This document shows, piece by piece, positions 25,213-34,308 of a stretch of 64,000 bases of DNA. Numbering within the stretch: the stretch's first letter is position 1; the number at the start of each line of letters is the position of its first letter. The stretch is from positions 256,150 to 320,149 of the forward strand of contig LIHN01000019.1 in NCBI GenBank assembly GCA_001314545.1, given 5' to 3'. This stretch comes from Bacteroidetes bacterium HLUCCA01. GTDB taxonomy: Bacteria > Bacteroidota > Rhodothermia > Balneolales > HLUCCA01. A program made the translations under genes and the position numbers. The notes under the pieces were generated by a model. That model did not search any database. It worked only from the letters and a program-made list of their open reading frames with translations, and had not been told where the DNA came from.

Positions 25213-26718
25213 TTAATTCATTTCGAAGGCTACAAAAACGGTGTTTCTACCTCGTAGAACCCGCAGCAGAACCACCTGTCCGGCTTCAACAGATCCGGCA
25301 AGGGTATTGAATTCCTCCACGGATCGAACCGGCTGACGGTTTACACCCACAATAATATCGTTGGATCTGAGGTTTCTGCGGTAGGCACGCGAATTTTCAT
25401 CGATTTCGGTAACAACCACACCGCGCACCGTGGTGCGCAGATTCAACTGACGGAGTCTTTCCTCCGTTAACTCTTCTACCACAAAACCGGTTCGCTCAAA
25501 GAGTCCGCGCGAGCCGGACTGCGCCAGCCTACGCTCCTCGGTCAGTTCCCCGACCGTTACAGTCAGGGTTTCTTCCCTGCCTTCACGCTGAACCCGAAGC
25601 CTGATTTCATCACCGGGCAACTTGGAAGCCACATAAGCTGCCATAAGATTCCGGTTTGTAACCCGCCGGTTATCCGCCTCCAGTATCACATCGCCTTCCT
25701 GCAATCCGGCCCGTTCAGCAGGGCTGTCTTCAACTACTTCGGCAATAAGCACACCTTCCGGGGTATCCAGGTCGAACGCACGAGCAATGGAATCGTCAAT
25801 ATCCTGCATCAGAATACCTACAAATCCACGGGTGACTTCGCCGGTCTCGATGATAGAGCGCATGATATTGCGAACCATGTTTATCGGTATGGCAAATCCA
25901 ATACCTTGAAAACCACCGGAACGTGAGGCGATGGCGGTGTTGATACCCACCAGTTCGCCATCCAGGTTAATCAGTGCGCCACCGGAATTTCCCGGATTGA
26001 TGGCTGCATCCGTCTGAATGAAATCTTCAAAATTCAGCAGCCCTACCCCCGACCGGCCTTTGGCACTGACAATACCGCTGGTAACGGTATGGGCCAGATT
26101 TTCTGCCAACGGACTACCAATCGCCATAATCCATTCCCCGACACGAAGGGCATCGGAATCGCCAAGCGGAATGGCTGGAAACGCTTCGTCTCCCCGGATT
26201 CTTAGAATGGCGATGTCGGTATTCGGGTCTGACCCCACCACTTCTGCAGGATACACCCGGTTGTTGATCAGCCGCACATTCACCGTATCAGCTTGTTGGA
26301 TTACATGGGCATTGGTTACGATGAAACCCTCCGCAGACACGATGACCCCGGATCCTTGCCCCGCCTGGCGGAACTCCTGTTCACGGGGCTGAGACCCGGG
26401 CGACCTGAAACCAAAGAAGTCGGCGAACGGGTCGAACTGTCGCTGGCGGACTGTGCGCTCGGTAAATACCGTAACAACGGTAGGATTGGCCATTTCAGCG
26501 ATGTCGACCATGGCATTACTGAAATCCCGGATGGTACGCAGGGAGCGGTCGGCCGGACCGTCCTGCTGCGCTGGTGGATCCAGAAAAGCAAGCTGTGCCG
26601 GAGTTTCGGAAGCGGCGGAAGATGATTGCAATGGTACGGGGACATCCCAGAATCGTAATGCCAGAATGAGTATAAGCAGGAACGTCACAGCGCTGTAAGC
26701 CTGAGCAGGTCGTTTCAT
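25213..26718 (-). CDS. HtrA/DegP-family serine protease with two PDZ domains
   Basis: ATG 26718 begins an N-terminal anchor or uncleaved signal (RPAQAYSAVTFLLILILAL) and gives 501 residues; an in-frame start at 26790 adds unlikely sequence. The trypsin-like domain has His138 (TNAHV), Asp168 (NTDIAI) and Ser245 (NPGNSGGAL). PDZ1 (about 295-390) and PDZ2 (about 405-500) follow. It degrades or refolds damaged periplasmic proteins, as DegP/DegQ do. It is divergent from arsR. Confidence 0.95.
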   Translation of the reverse strand: MKRPAQAYSAVTFLLILILALRFWDVPVPLQSSSAASETPAQLAFLDPPAQQDGPADRSLRTIRDFSNAMVDIAEMANPTVVTVFTERTVRQRQFDPFADFFGFRSPGSQPREQEFRQAGQGSGVIVSAEGFIVTNAHVIQQADTVNVRLINNRVYPAEVVGSDPNTDIAILRIRGDEAFPAIPLGDSDALRVGEWIMAIGSPLAENLAHTVTSGIVSAKGRSGVGLLNFEDFIQTDAAINPGNSGGALINLDGELVGINTAIASRSGGFQGIGFAIPINMVRNIMRSIIETGEVTRGFVGILMQDIDDSIARAFDLDTPEGVLIAEVVEDSPAERAGLQEGDVILEADNRRVTNRNLMAAYVASKLPGDEIRLRVQREGREETLTVTVGELTEERRLAQSGSRGLFERTGFVVEELTEERLRQLNLRTTVRGVVVTEIDENSRAYRRNLRSNDIIVGVNRQPVRSVEEFNTLAGSVEAGQVVLLRVLRGRNTVFVAFEMN

Positions 26719-26877
26719 AGTGATATCAAAAGTTAGTTGGTATGGGATTGCGGAGAAACGAATGATGCGGTCATTATCTTCTGAAAGCACCCGCTTCGTT
26801 TCAGCACAGGGTTTTAAATCATGGTCTTAACTGATGATTTCATCGATTTATTGTGCCAGGCACAGGAATAAACTGAA

Positions 26878-26909
26878 TTTGAATAGAAGATCGCAGCATA
26901 GTATATTTG
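26878..26909 (+). promoter_or_regulatory. Predicted Bacteroidota-type promoter of arsR
   Basis: TTTG at 26878-26881, a 20-base spacer and TATATTTG at 26902-26909 match the -33/-7 consensus of the primary Bacteroidota sigma factor exactly. Transcription would start about 30 bases before the arsR ATG. Confidence 0.7.
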
Positions 26910-26946
26910 TTAAAACGGATATTCGAATAACTACATAAATAGCTTT

Positions 26947-27348
26947 ATGACTTCCCTGGTTCAGATTTTTGAAGCCCTCGCCGACGAAAATCGTCTCCGC
27001 ATCATCAATCTGCTGGTTTTGGTACCTGATTTGACGGTGGCCGATCTTGTTTTTGTACTGGATATGCCCCAGACGCGGGTTTCCAGACACCTCGGCTATC
27101 TGAAAGCAAGAGGACTGACACAAAGCGAGCGGAGAGGAACATGGATGCACTACCGAACGGCCCCGCTGCTTGAATCGGGAACCGCGTTGCGCACTTCACT
27201 TCAGCAACTTTTCACAGGTAACACAACCCTGCTGGGTGATGTTGAAAGACTGCTCGAGGGGCTCGATGAGGGAAAAATTGCTGCATTAAAAGACGCCCCT
27301 GCACATGAAATTGAGCAGGTTATACAGAAGTGTTGTCGTCTTAATTGA
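26947..27348 (+). CDS. arsR: ArsR-family transcriptional repressor
   Basis: 133 residues with a winged helix-turn-helix (FEALADENRLRIINLLV, then TVADLVFVLDMPQTRVSRHLGYL). The alpha-3 metal motif ELCVCDL of classical ArsR is replaced by LTVADLVFVL without cysteine. The only cysteines are the pair near the C-terminus (QKCCRLN), which may form a relocated arsenite site. The linked arsenate reductase and own promoter suggest arsenic-responsive control of both genes. Confidence 0.85.
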   Translation: MTSLVQIFEALADENRLRIINLLVLVPDLTVADLVFVLDMPQTRVSRHLGYLKARGLTQSERRGTWMHYRTAPLLESGTALRTSLQQLFTGNTTLLGDVERLLEGLDEGKIAALKDAPAHEIEQVIQKCCRLN

Positions 27349-27486
27349 CTCTGTAGGCCGGCAAAGTTATATTGGTTCAAGGGTAACAGGGTTTTAGCGC
27401 ATCGCCGCGCATCGCTTTTCTGTTATATTTTTGTTACGGAAGTTGTGCCTTCAGCAACTTTCTCCACTGTATGACTATATTGAACC

Positions 27487-28110
27487 ATGAAATCACAACT
27501 ATATCCGGCACTTGCAGGAACTATCGGGTACATTCTGGACACGCTGCCTGCTCCTGCTGCATCCAGACAGAAACCCCTGCAGGAACTGGCAGCCTACATC
27601 CGGGAGAACCCGTCATCCGTCAATCTGCTCTTTGTCTGCACCCACAACTCCCGCAGAAGCCATCTGGCCCAGTACTGGGCGGCCGCAGCTGCGGCGTATT
27701 ACGACGTACCCAATGTGCAAACCTACTCAGGTGGCACCGAAGCAACGGCCCTGCACCTGCATACGATTGACGCCCTGCTGGAATCCTCCTTCGAGGTCCG
27801 CCTGGAAGAAAAACATCCGGACAATCCCCGGTACGATATCCTGCTGGGCGGACATATCCCTGCTATCCCCGGCTTTTCAAAGACCATGGATTCCCCACCC
27901 AATCCATCATCCGGTTTCTGCGCAGTAATGGTTTGCAGCGATGCCGATGAGCACTGTCCTTTCGTTCCGGGTGCGCAGCAAAGAATATCGTTGCCGTTTG
28001 ATGACCCTAAAATTTCAGATGGAAAACCGGAGCGAAAAAAAGTGTATCACGAACGGTCTCTTCAGATAGGAAGGGAACTGCTCTGGGCATTCGAGCAGGC
28101 TGCATCCTGA
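27487..28110 (+). CDS. arsC: Thioredoxin-coupled arsenate reductase
   Basis: 207 residues of the low-molecular-weight phosphatase fold. The P-loop is CTHNSRRS with nucleophile Cys51. Cys149 and Cys156 in VCSDADEHCP match the second and third redox cysteines of the pI258/B. subtilis ArsC type, and FDDP follows as in that family. It is longer than classical ArsC (about 135), with a 45-residue N-terminal helical extension. It reduces arsenate to arsenite using thioredoxin. It lies 138 bases after arsR; no arsenite efflux gene is seen here. Confidence 0.85.
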   Translation: MKSQLYPALAGTIGYILDTLPAPAASRQKPLQELAAYIRENPSSVNLLFVCTHNSRRSHLAQYWAAAAAAYYDVPNVQTYSGGTEATALHLHTIDALLESSFEVRLEEKHPDNPRYDILLGGHIPAIPGFSKTMDSPPNPSSGFCAVMVCSDADEHCPFVPGAQQRISLPFDDPKISDGKPERKKVYHERSLQIGRELLWAFEQAAS

Positions 28111-28232
28111 TTCGCCCGGCCCGCTTCAATTTCAGAAAAGCGGCAGCTACGGTGACTGTGGTTCAGCCATGATTGAAAGTTTGTTCGGTGACGTTAACCC
28201 CGAAAAACCGAAGATTGGAAAAGCTCAGGGGC

Positions 28233-28270
28233 ATAAAAGACGAAAGGCGTGATATCATCACGCCTTTCGT
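28233..28270 (-). terminator. Intrinsic terminator of hsp20
   Basis: A perfect 14-pair stem (ACGAAAGGCGTGAT against ATCACGCCTTTCGT) with a 3-base loop, followed on the minus strand by CTTTTATG. It is 35 bases after the hsp20 stop. Confidence 0.8.
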
Positions 28271-28304
28271 TGCACCTATTAATCTTCAAGATAACGGAGA
28301 ACCG

Positions 28305-28751
28305 TCACTTGATCTGTATGTTTCGGGCGACAGCTTTCTCATCTTTGTTGATAATGACTGTCAGAATTCCATCTTCAAAACTGGCGCTTACACTTTCCCG
28401 GTCAACATTCTCAGGCAAGGTCAGCGATCTGCTGAAACTGCCGTACGAGGATTCAACCAAATGGTAGCGAACGCCATCTTTGTGTTCTTCCATTTTACGC
28501 TCACCACTTATGGTAAGATTCCGGTTTTCCATGTCAATCCGGATATCTTCTTTTTTCAAGCCCGGGAGCGTAACACGAATTTCAAACAACGTTTCGTTTT
28601 CTATAATGTCCATCTTGGGGTTAAAAGTTCCCTCGAATGAACGTCTGTTTTGTAAAGCTTCGTCAAAGAACGAATCCATCAGCTCAGTAAATGTTCTTGG
28701 AACAGCATTTCGTTCAAAATCGCGTAATGGGTTATATCGTACGAGTGTCAT
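28305..28751 (-). CDS. hsp20: Hsp20 small heat-shock protein
   Basis: 148 residues, typical size. The alpha-crystallin domain covers about 45-140: FNPKMDIIENETLFEIRV, PGLKKEDIRIDMENR, and GSFSRSLTLPENVD with SFEDGILTVII at its end. A strong Shine-Dalgarno (GGAGGAA) lies just before the start, unusual in this genome and consistent with high expression. It acts as an ATP-independent holdase. Confidence 0.95.
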   Translation of the reverse strand: MTLVRYNPLRDFERNAVPRTFTELMDSFFDEALQNRRSFEGTFNPKMDIIENETLFEIRVTLPGLKKEDIRIDMENRNLTISGERKMEEHKDGVRYHLVESSYGSFSRSLTLPENVDRESVSASFEDGILTVIINKDEKAVARNIQIK

Positions 28752-29030
28752 AAATATTCCTCCAAAGTATGGATAGGTTATCGTTTGTTTTTACCCATAC
28801 ATTGGCAACACCCGTGCCAAACCGATTTTTATGCCATTTTTTCGCTGGTCGACTGCAATTGCGGCATACGCAGTCGTTCAGATTGTCACGATTGTGCCAA
28901 TGTGGCAAACCGGACGCCCCCGCGCAGCATCCGGTTCGGTACCCGTTGCTGCGTACGCAGCCACTCGGTTAGAATTAAAACCGCTTTATGCGCCGCTGAG
29001 ACCACAAGCCAGCGAAACGCATCCCCGTTT

Positions 29031-30410
29031 CTACAGCAAATCCTTGCGGCGGGATAGTTTCCATTCACGGGCTATAAGAAAAGCCATTTCCAATGCCTGT
29101 TCATAATTCAGTCGCGGATCACAGTAACTGAGGTAGTTCTCCCCGAGGCCGGCCTCGTTGAGACCGTTCGCCCCGCCTACACACTCGGTTACGTCACCGC
29201 CGGTCATCTCCAGGTGCACCCCTCCAAGAATGGTATTTTCACTGCGATGTACCTCGAAGGTCTGCTTGATATCACATAGAATATCGTTGAATGCCCGTGT
29301 TTTAATACCGGAGTTGGTTGCATAGGTGTTCCCGTGCATGGGATCACAACTCCAAAGTACATGAAATCCAGCCCGGTTTACCGCGCGGATGAGGCCCGGC
29401 AGGTGCTCCGGCACTTTGTCTTTTCCAAAACGGGTAATCAGGGTTATGCGTCCCTGTTCCTGATCGGGATTCAGCAACTCAATCAACCGCAGAATTTCAT
29501 CGGTTTCGTATGGAGGACCCACCTTGATACCAATAGGATTGCGAATACCCCGCATATATTCCACATGGGCACCATCCAGCTGACGGGTCCGGTTGCCGAT
29601 CCACGGCATGTGCGTACTCAGGTTATAGTAGCCCGGCTTATGGGGAACTTCACGGGTCTGAGCCGAATCATAGTACAGATTCAGGGCCTCATGGGAGGTG
29701 TAAAAATCAACATTTTTCAGCGTATGAACGCGGTTAGGCGAAATGGCTTCCACAAAATGGATGGCATGATGAATAGACTCCACCATTTGTTTATACTCTG
29801 CGTAGTACTGGTTTTTCTTCATGAAATTCAGTTCCCAGTACTCGGGATGGTGCATATCGGCGAAGCCTCCCCCATCGGTAAGTGATCGCACGAAATTCAG
29901 GGTCATGGCCGACTTCTGATAGGCTTCAACGAGGCGGGCAGGGTCAACACGCCGGGCCTGCTCATTGGGTTCAAAGCTATTGAACAAATCGCCACGGTAG
30001 GATGGGATAAGTTTGTCGCCTACTTTTTCGAAATCACTGGAGCGGGGCTTGGCATACTGTCCGGCAATTCGACCAATACGCGTTACCGGGGTGTTCATTT
30101 CATGGATGAGAATAAAACTCATCTGAAGCAACACCTTCAGCAGCTTAACAATGGTATCCGAATTGCAGGTATCAAAAGACTCGGCACAGTCGCCCCCCTG
30201 CATGATAAACCCCTGACCGTTAGACGCTTCTGCAATACGCTTACGCAGTTTTTCAATTTCCCAGGAAGTTACCAGGGGCGGATAATGCTTGAGTTCGTTA
30301 TACCGCTCCCGCAGCTCTTCGGGCGAATCGTATTCCGGCATTTGCCAGATTTTCCTGGCTTGCCATGAGTCGGGCGACCACTTATCCTGTTTTTCGTCTG
30401 CAGCAATCAT
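29031..30410 (-). CDS. Class II 3-deoxy-7-phosphoheptulonate (DAHP) synthase
   Basis: ATG 30410 gives 459 residues; an in-frame TTG at 30428 adds six. Class II hallmarks are present: WSPDSWQARKIWQMP near the start, GFIMQGGDCAESF, RIGRIAGQYAKPRSS, PSYRGDLFN, LWSCDPMHGNT and GGVHLEMTGGDVTECVGG. It condenses phosphoenolpyruvate and erythrose 4-phosphate, the first step of the shikimate pathway. It stands alone, divergent from uvrA. Confidence 0.95.
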   Translation of the reverse strand: MIAADEKQDKWSPDSWQARKIWQMPEYDSPEELRERYNELKHYPPLVTSWEIEKLRKRIAEASNGQGFIMQGGDCAESFDTCNSDTIVKLLKVLLQMSFILIHEMNTPVTRIGRIAGQYAKPRSSDFEKVGDKLIPSYRGDLFNSFEPNEQARRVDPARLVEAYQKSAMTLNFVRSLTDGGGFADMHHPEYWELNFMKKNQYYAEYKQMVESIHHAIHFVEAISPNRVHTLKNVDFYTSHEALNLYYDSAQTREVPHKPGYYNLSTHMPWIGNRTRQLDGAHVEYMRGIRNPIGIKVGPPYETDEILRLIELLNPDQEQGRITLITRFGKDKVPEHLPGLIRAVNRAGFHVLWSCDPMHGNTYATNSGIKTRAFNDILCDIKQTFEVHRSENTILGGVHLEMTGGDVTECVGGANGLNEAGLGENYLSYCDPRLNYEQALEMAFLIAREWKLSRRKDLL

Positions 30411-30603
30411 GAGTAAATCAGCTATCAATTAATAATTCCCCTAACGGTAAACGTTCAAAGTACGCCATATTTGCCACAAGATTCAACACGAATAATCACC
30501 CTGCCCTCAGACCGCATCCCAGGAGGAAATGAATTATATTTACAGATTGTCCGTTTCTCCATGCGGCACTCCAACCATTTCCTTTTGATATCCGCACTAC
30601 TTC

Positions 30604-33492
30604 ATGTATAACTCCATCATTGTACGCGGTGCACGCGAGCACAACCTGAAAAACATTGATATTGATATCCCCCGCGACAAGCTGGTGGTTATCACAGGGT
30701 TGTCGGGTTCAGGGAAGTCATCCCTGGCATTCGATACCATTTATGCGGAGGGTCAACGCCGGTTCATGGAGTCGCTCTCGGCCTACGCCCGACAGTTTCT
30801 GGGGATGATGGAACGACCGGATATCGATTTCATTGACGGACTCTCGCCGGTTATTTCCATCGACCAGAAAACTACCAACCGAAATCCGCGTTCTACGGTG
30901 GGTACCGTCACGGAAATCTACGACTTCCTGCGTCTGCTTTATGCGCGGGCCGGCACGCCCTATTCCTACGCCAGCGGTCGAAAAATGGAGAAACAAACCG
31001 CAGAGCAGGTGATTGCCTCTGTCATGCAGCTGCCACAGGGTACCCGGGCCTACTGTCTTGCACCGGTTGTACGCGGTCGGAAAGGCCATTATCGTGAACT
31101 CTTCGAGCAAACCCTCAAGCAAGGTTTTATCCGCGTGCGCGTGAACGGTGAATATCTTGAACTTGAAAAAGGGCTTCAGGTAGATCGCTATAAAACGCAC
31201 AATATTGAGGTCGTAGTGGATCGCTTCGTGGTATCGGAAAACTCCAGAAGCCGCATTGAAAAAAGTGTCTACACCGCCCTGGACATGGCAGACGGTACGG
31301 TCATCATGCATATTCCGGACGGGCTGACGGATTACGACGGGGCCCAGCAGACAGCCGGCGGCAGCGGCCATGATGTACTGTTTTCACAGAAACTGTTCGA
31401 CCCGGTATCCGGTATTGCCTATGATGATCCCGCACCTAACCTGTTTTCCTTCAACTCCCCGTACGGTGCGTGTAAAGCCTGCGGCGGACTGGGATATTCC
31501 TACGATGCCGACCCGAACCTGATTTTTCCAAACCATCGGCAAAGTATCAATGACGGGGCTATTCGCTTTTTAGGGAAACCTCGCGGCATTTTTATGTTCA
31601 AGCAAATTGAAGCCATTTGCAACGAGTTCGGTGTAGATTTTGACACTCCGGTCAAAGACTTCCCAGACGAACTCATGCAAACCCTGCTTCAGGGCAGTGG
31701 TGATCGCAAGTTTGACATCCATTATGATCTGAAAAGCAGTACCGTAACCTACAAACAGACCTTTGACGGACTCATTGCGGCCATCCGGAGTCAGTATGAA
31801 GATTCCAAATCTGCCGGCCAGCGTGACAAGGCCAAGGCATTTATGGGAAAAACGGTTTGTCCTTCCTGCCGTGGAGGGCGTCTTAACCGGGAGGCGCTGT
31901 CGTATAAGGTCGGCGAATATACCATAGCCGATCTGGTTCAGCTGGATATTATTTCCCTGCGCAATGCACTGAATCAGCTTGAACTTAGTGAGCGTCAGCG
32001 AAAGATCGGTGGACAGGTTCTCAAGGAAATCCGGGACCGCCTCGATTTTCTGATCAATGTTGGTCTGAGCTATCTGAGTCTGGACCGTGAAGCCCAGACG
32101 CTCAGTGGCGGAGAGGCCCAGCGTATCCGTCTGGCAACGCAGATTGGAACCCAGCTTGTTGGCGTTTTATACATTCTGGATGAACCCAGTATCGGGCTGC
32201 ACCAGCGCGATAACGTAAAGCTGATCCGGTCACTGAAAACATTACGCGACCTTGGCAACAGTGTCATCGTGGTTGAACACGATCGCGAGACCATTGAGGC
32301 GGCGGATTTTGTGGTAGACATGGGTCCCGGAGCCGGGGTCAACGGCGGACGTATCGTGAGCAGCGGCCAGCCGGCTGAACTTGACCCTGAAGCGCTGACA
32401 ACGCGATTTCTGCGCTACGATCTGGCTGTACCACTTCCCGATCAACGCCGGGATGGCAACGGGAAAACACTCGTTGTACGCGGGGCACGCGGTCACAACC
32501 TTAAGCATGCAGACCTGACCTTACCACTGGGCACCTTTATTTGCGTAACAGGCGTTAGCGGAAGCGGGAAAAGTTCGCTGATCAATCACACGCTGACCCC
32601 CATCCTGAGCTCGCATTTTTATAAGTCGAAGGACGTCCCTCTGCCCTACGATGAAGTTGAGGGACTGGAGCATATCAATAAAGTAATTTCCATCGACCAG
32701 AGTCCCATCGGGCGTACGCCGAGGTCCAACCCCGGAACCTACACCAAGGTGTTCGACTACATCCGTGCGCTGTTTGCCGAGATGCCCGAAGCAAAAATTC
32801 GTGGTTACGACCAGGGACGATTCAGTTTTAATGTAAAGGGCGGACGTTGTGAAACCTGCAAAGGGGACGGGATGCGCAAGATAGAAATGAACTTCCTGCC
32901 CGATGTCTATGTGAATTGCGAAACCTGCAACGGCCAGCGCTATAACCGCGAAACCCTGGAGATTTATTACCACGGCAAGAATATTGCCGATGTGCTGAAC
33001 ATGCCGGTGAGCAAAGCCGTTGCCTTCTTTGAGAAGGTGCCACGGATCCGTCGTGTGCTGGAGACCCTTGATTCTGTGGGGCTCGGATATCTGACCATCG
33101 GGCAGTCCAGTACCACCCTGAGCGGCGGTGAAGCCCAGCGCATCAAACTGGCTCGTGAACTCTCCAAGATCGGAACCGGTGATACGATGTATATCATGGA
33201 TGAACCGACCACCGGTTTGCATTTTCAGGATGTGAGTATGCTCGTTGATGTTATCCAGAAGCTCGTAAACAAAGGCAATACCGTGGTGGTTATTGAACAT
33301 AATATGGATTTGATCAAGGCCGCCGACTGGATTATTGATGTTGGTCCGGAAGGGGGCGCCGCCGGAGGACGAATTATTGCCGAGGGAACACCTGAGTATC
33401 TCGCGGATGTTGCGGAATCGGAGACCGGACGTTTTCTCAGGGAAGAGCTGAATCGTTCAGCCCGGGCGTCAACCTTGAGGCAGGCAGACTGA
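30604..33492 (+). CDS. uvrA: Excinuclease ABC subunit A
   Basis: 962 residues, normal length. Two ABC ATPase modules: Walker [10 protein letters not shown] near residue 32 and GVSGSGKSS near 645, signatures [12 protein letters not shown] and [12 protein letters not shown]. Zinc modules CKACGGLGY...CPSCRGG and CETCKGDGM...CETCNGQRY are present. It recognises bulky DNA damage together with UvrB. Single-gene unit, with about 190 bases to the divergent DAHP synthase gene. Confidence 0.98.
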   Translation: MYNSIIVRGAREHNLKNIDIDIPRDKLVVITGLSGSGKSSLAFDTIYAEGQRRFMESLSAYARQFLGMMERPDIDFIDGLSPVISIDQKTTNRNPRSTVGTVTEIYDFLRLLYARAGTPYSYASGRKMEKQTAEQVIASVMQLPQGTRAYCLAPVVRGRKGHYRELFEQTLKQGFIRVRVNGEYLELEKGLQVDRYKTHNIEVVVDRFVVSENSRSRIEKSVYTALDMADGTVIMHIPDGLTDYDGAQQTAGGSGHDVLFSQKLFDPVSGIAYDDPAPNLFSFNSPYGACKACGGLGYSYDADPNLIFPNHRQSINDGAIRFLGKPRGIFMFKQIEAICNEFGVDFDTPVKDFPDELMQTLLQGSGDRKFDIHYDLKSSTVTYKQTFDGLIAAIRSQYEDSKSAGQRDKAKAFMGKTVCPSCRGGRLNREALSYKVGEYTIADLVQLDIISLRNALNQLELSERQRKIGGQVLKEIRDRLDFLINVGLSYLSLDREAQTLSGGEAQRIRLATQIGTQLVGVLYILDEPSIGLHQRDNVKLIRSLKTLRDLGNSVIVVEHDRETIEAADFVVDMGPGAGVNGGRIVSSGQPAELDPEALTTRFLRYDLAVPLPDQRRDGNGKTLVVRGARGHNLKHADLTLPLGTFICVTGVSGSGKSSLINHTLTPILSSHFYKSKDVPLPYDEVEGLEHINKVISIDQSPIGRTPRSNPGTYTKVFDYIRALFAEMPEAKIRGYDQGRFSFNVKGGRCETCKGDGMRKIEMNFLPDVYVNCETCNGQRYNRETLEIYYHGKNIADVLNMPVSKAVAFFEKVPRIRRVLETLDSVGLGYLTIGQSSTTLSGGEAQRIKLARELSKIGTGDTMYIMDEPTTGLHFQDVSMLVDVIQKLVNKGNTVVVIEHNMDLIKAADWIIDVGPEGGAAGGRIIAEGTPEYLADVAESETGRFLREELNRSARASTLRQAD

Positions 33493-33621
33493 AACCGGTA
33501 CGGGCTGCAGGTATGTCACGGTTTGCGGCTGGCTCCGGTCAGATTGAACACCTTCTGATTTGGCAGCACTTCAGCAATAACAACGTTTTTATTTGGCTGT
33601 CGACCTGCCTATATTTCCCAG

Positions 33622-34170
33622 ATGAAAACATTTCGCTCCAACATATGGGTTTTATTCGCCTCGGTGCTGCTGCTCACAGGGCTGACGGCACAGGGTGTGG
33701 GCTCTTATGAACAGCGCGATGCCGGAGATGAACTCACCCGTTGGCTGAGCGACTTTGCCTATGAGTCGTACAGCGATGACGCCTATGAAAAATTACGGTC
33801 CATTGCCGCACAGACAGCCTCCGAAAAGGAGTTCATCGAGCGCGCATCCGACCTGATGCTGGCCCACCCGGATTTGTTCAATATCCCGCAGAACAGCGAA
33901 AAGGCACCGGATTCCCTGAACCAGACCTTGTACCTGCAGTGGACCAATCAACAGGCTCCCTCAGGAATGAACTCCAGTGCGCAGGTTGAGCGAACCCGAA
34001 ATCTCACAGGTCTGAATCAGGATGCACCCTCCCGCTACACCAGCACCCCGCTTCAAGCAGTTTTGCGAAGGGCGGCGGATGTCATTAAAAGCGCCTTACC
34101 GGAGCCGGCAGACCTGCTTAAGCGACTTTTAGAGCCCCTCTCTGACGGTCTGGCCATCAACGCTCCCTAG
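33622..34170 (+). CDS. Secreted protein of unknown function
   Basis: 182 residues with a signal peptide (SNIWVLFASVLLLTG, cleavage near TAQG at 24). The mature part is acidic to neutral and helix-rich, has no cysteine, and carries LQAVLRRAADVIKSALPEP near its end. I do not recognise it. It precedes secD by 138 bases. Its stop codon sits inside a perfect inverted repeat. Confidence 0.6.
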   Translation: MKTFRSNIWVLFASVLLLTGLTAQGVGSYEQRDAGDELTRWLSDFAYESYSDDAYEKLRSIAAQTASEKEFIERASDLMLAHPDLFNIPQNSEKAPDSLNQTLYLQWTNQQAPSGMNSSAQVERTRNLTGLNQDAPSRYTSTPLQAVLRRAADVIKSALPEPADLLKRLLEPLSDGLAINAP

Positions 34171-34178
34171 CGTTGATG
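34155..34178 (+). terminator. Perfect hairpin spanning a stop codon
   Basis: CATCAACGCT (34155-34164) pairs fully with AGCGTTGATG (34169-34178) across a CCCT loop, and the TAG stop is at 34168-34170. Only three T follow, so termination would be weak; it may instead stabilise the mRNA end. Confidence 0.5.
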
Positions 34179-34308
34179 TTTACCTGCTTTATGGCTGCAA
34201 TCAGCTCTTCTGTGCAGCTTTTTCTTTTTGCATGCATCGCACTGCGTGTGCATCTGTGCCCGAATTTCGCAAGAAAACCAATCCTAAATCACTTCACAAT
34301 TCACAGCT

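Noticed and set aside
27424-27431. TATATTTT as a separate promoter for arsC
   Set aside because: No suitable -33 element at the right spacing; co-transcription with arsR is as likely.
28173-28640. Rightward frame of 155 codons over hsp20
   Set aside because: Hsp20 on the other strand has a strong ribosome site, conserved domain and terminator; the rightward frame has none.
32521-33300. Leftward frame of 259 codons
   Set aside because: It is a shadow of uvrA, which is intact on the other strand.
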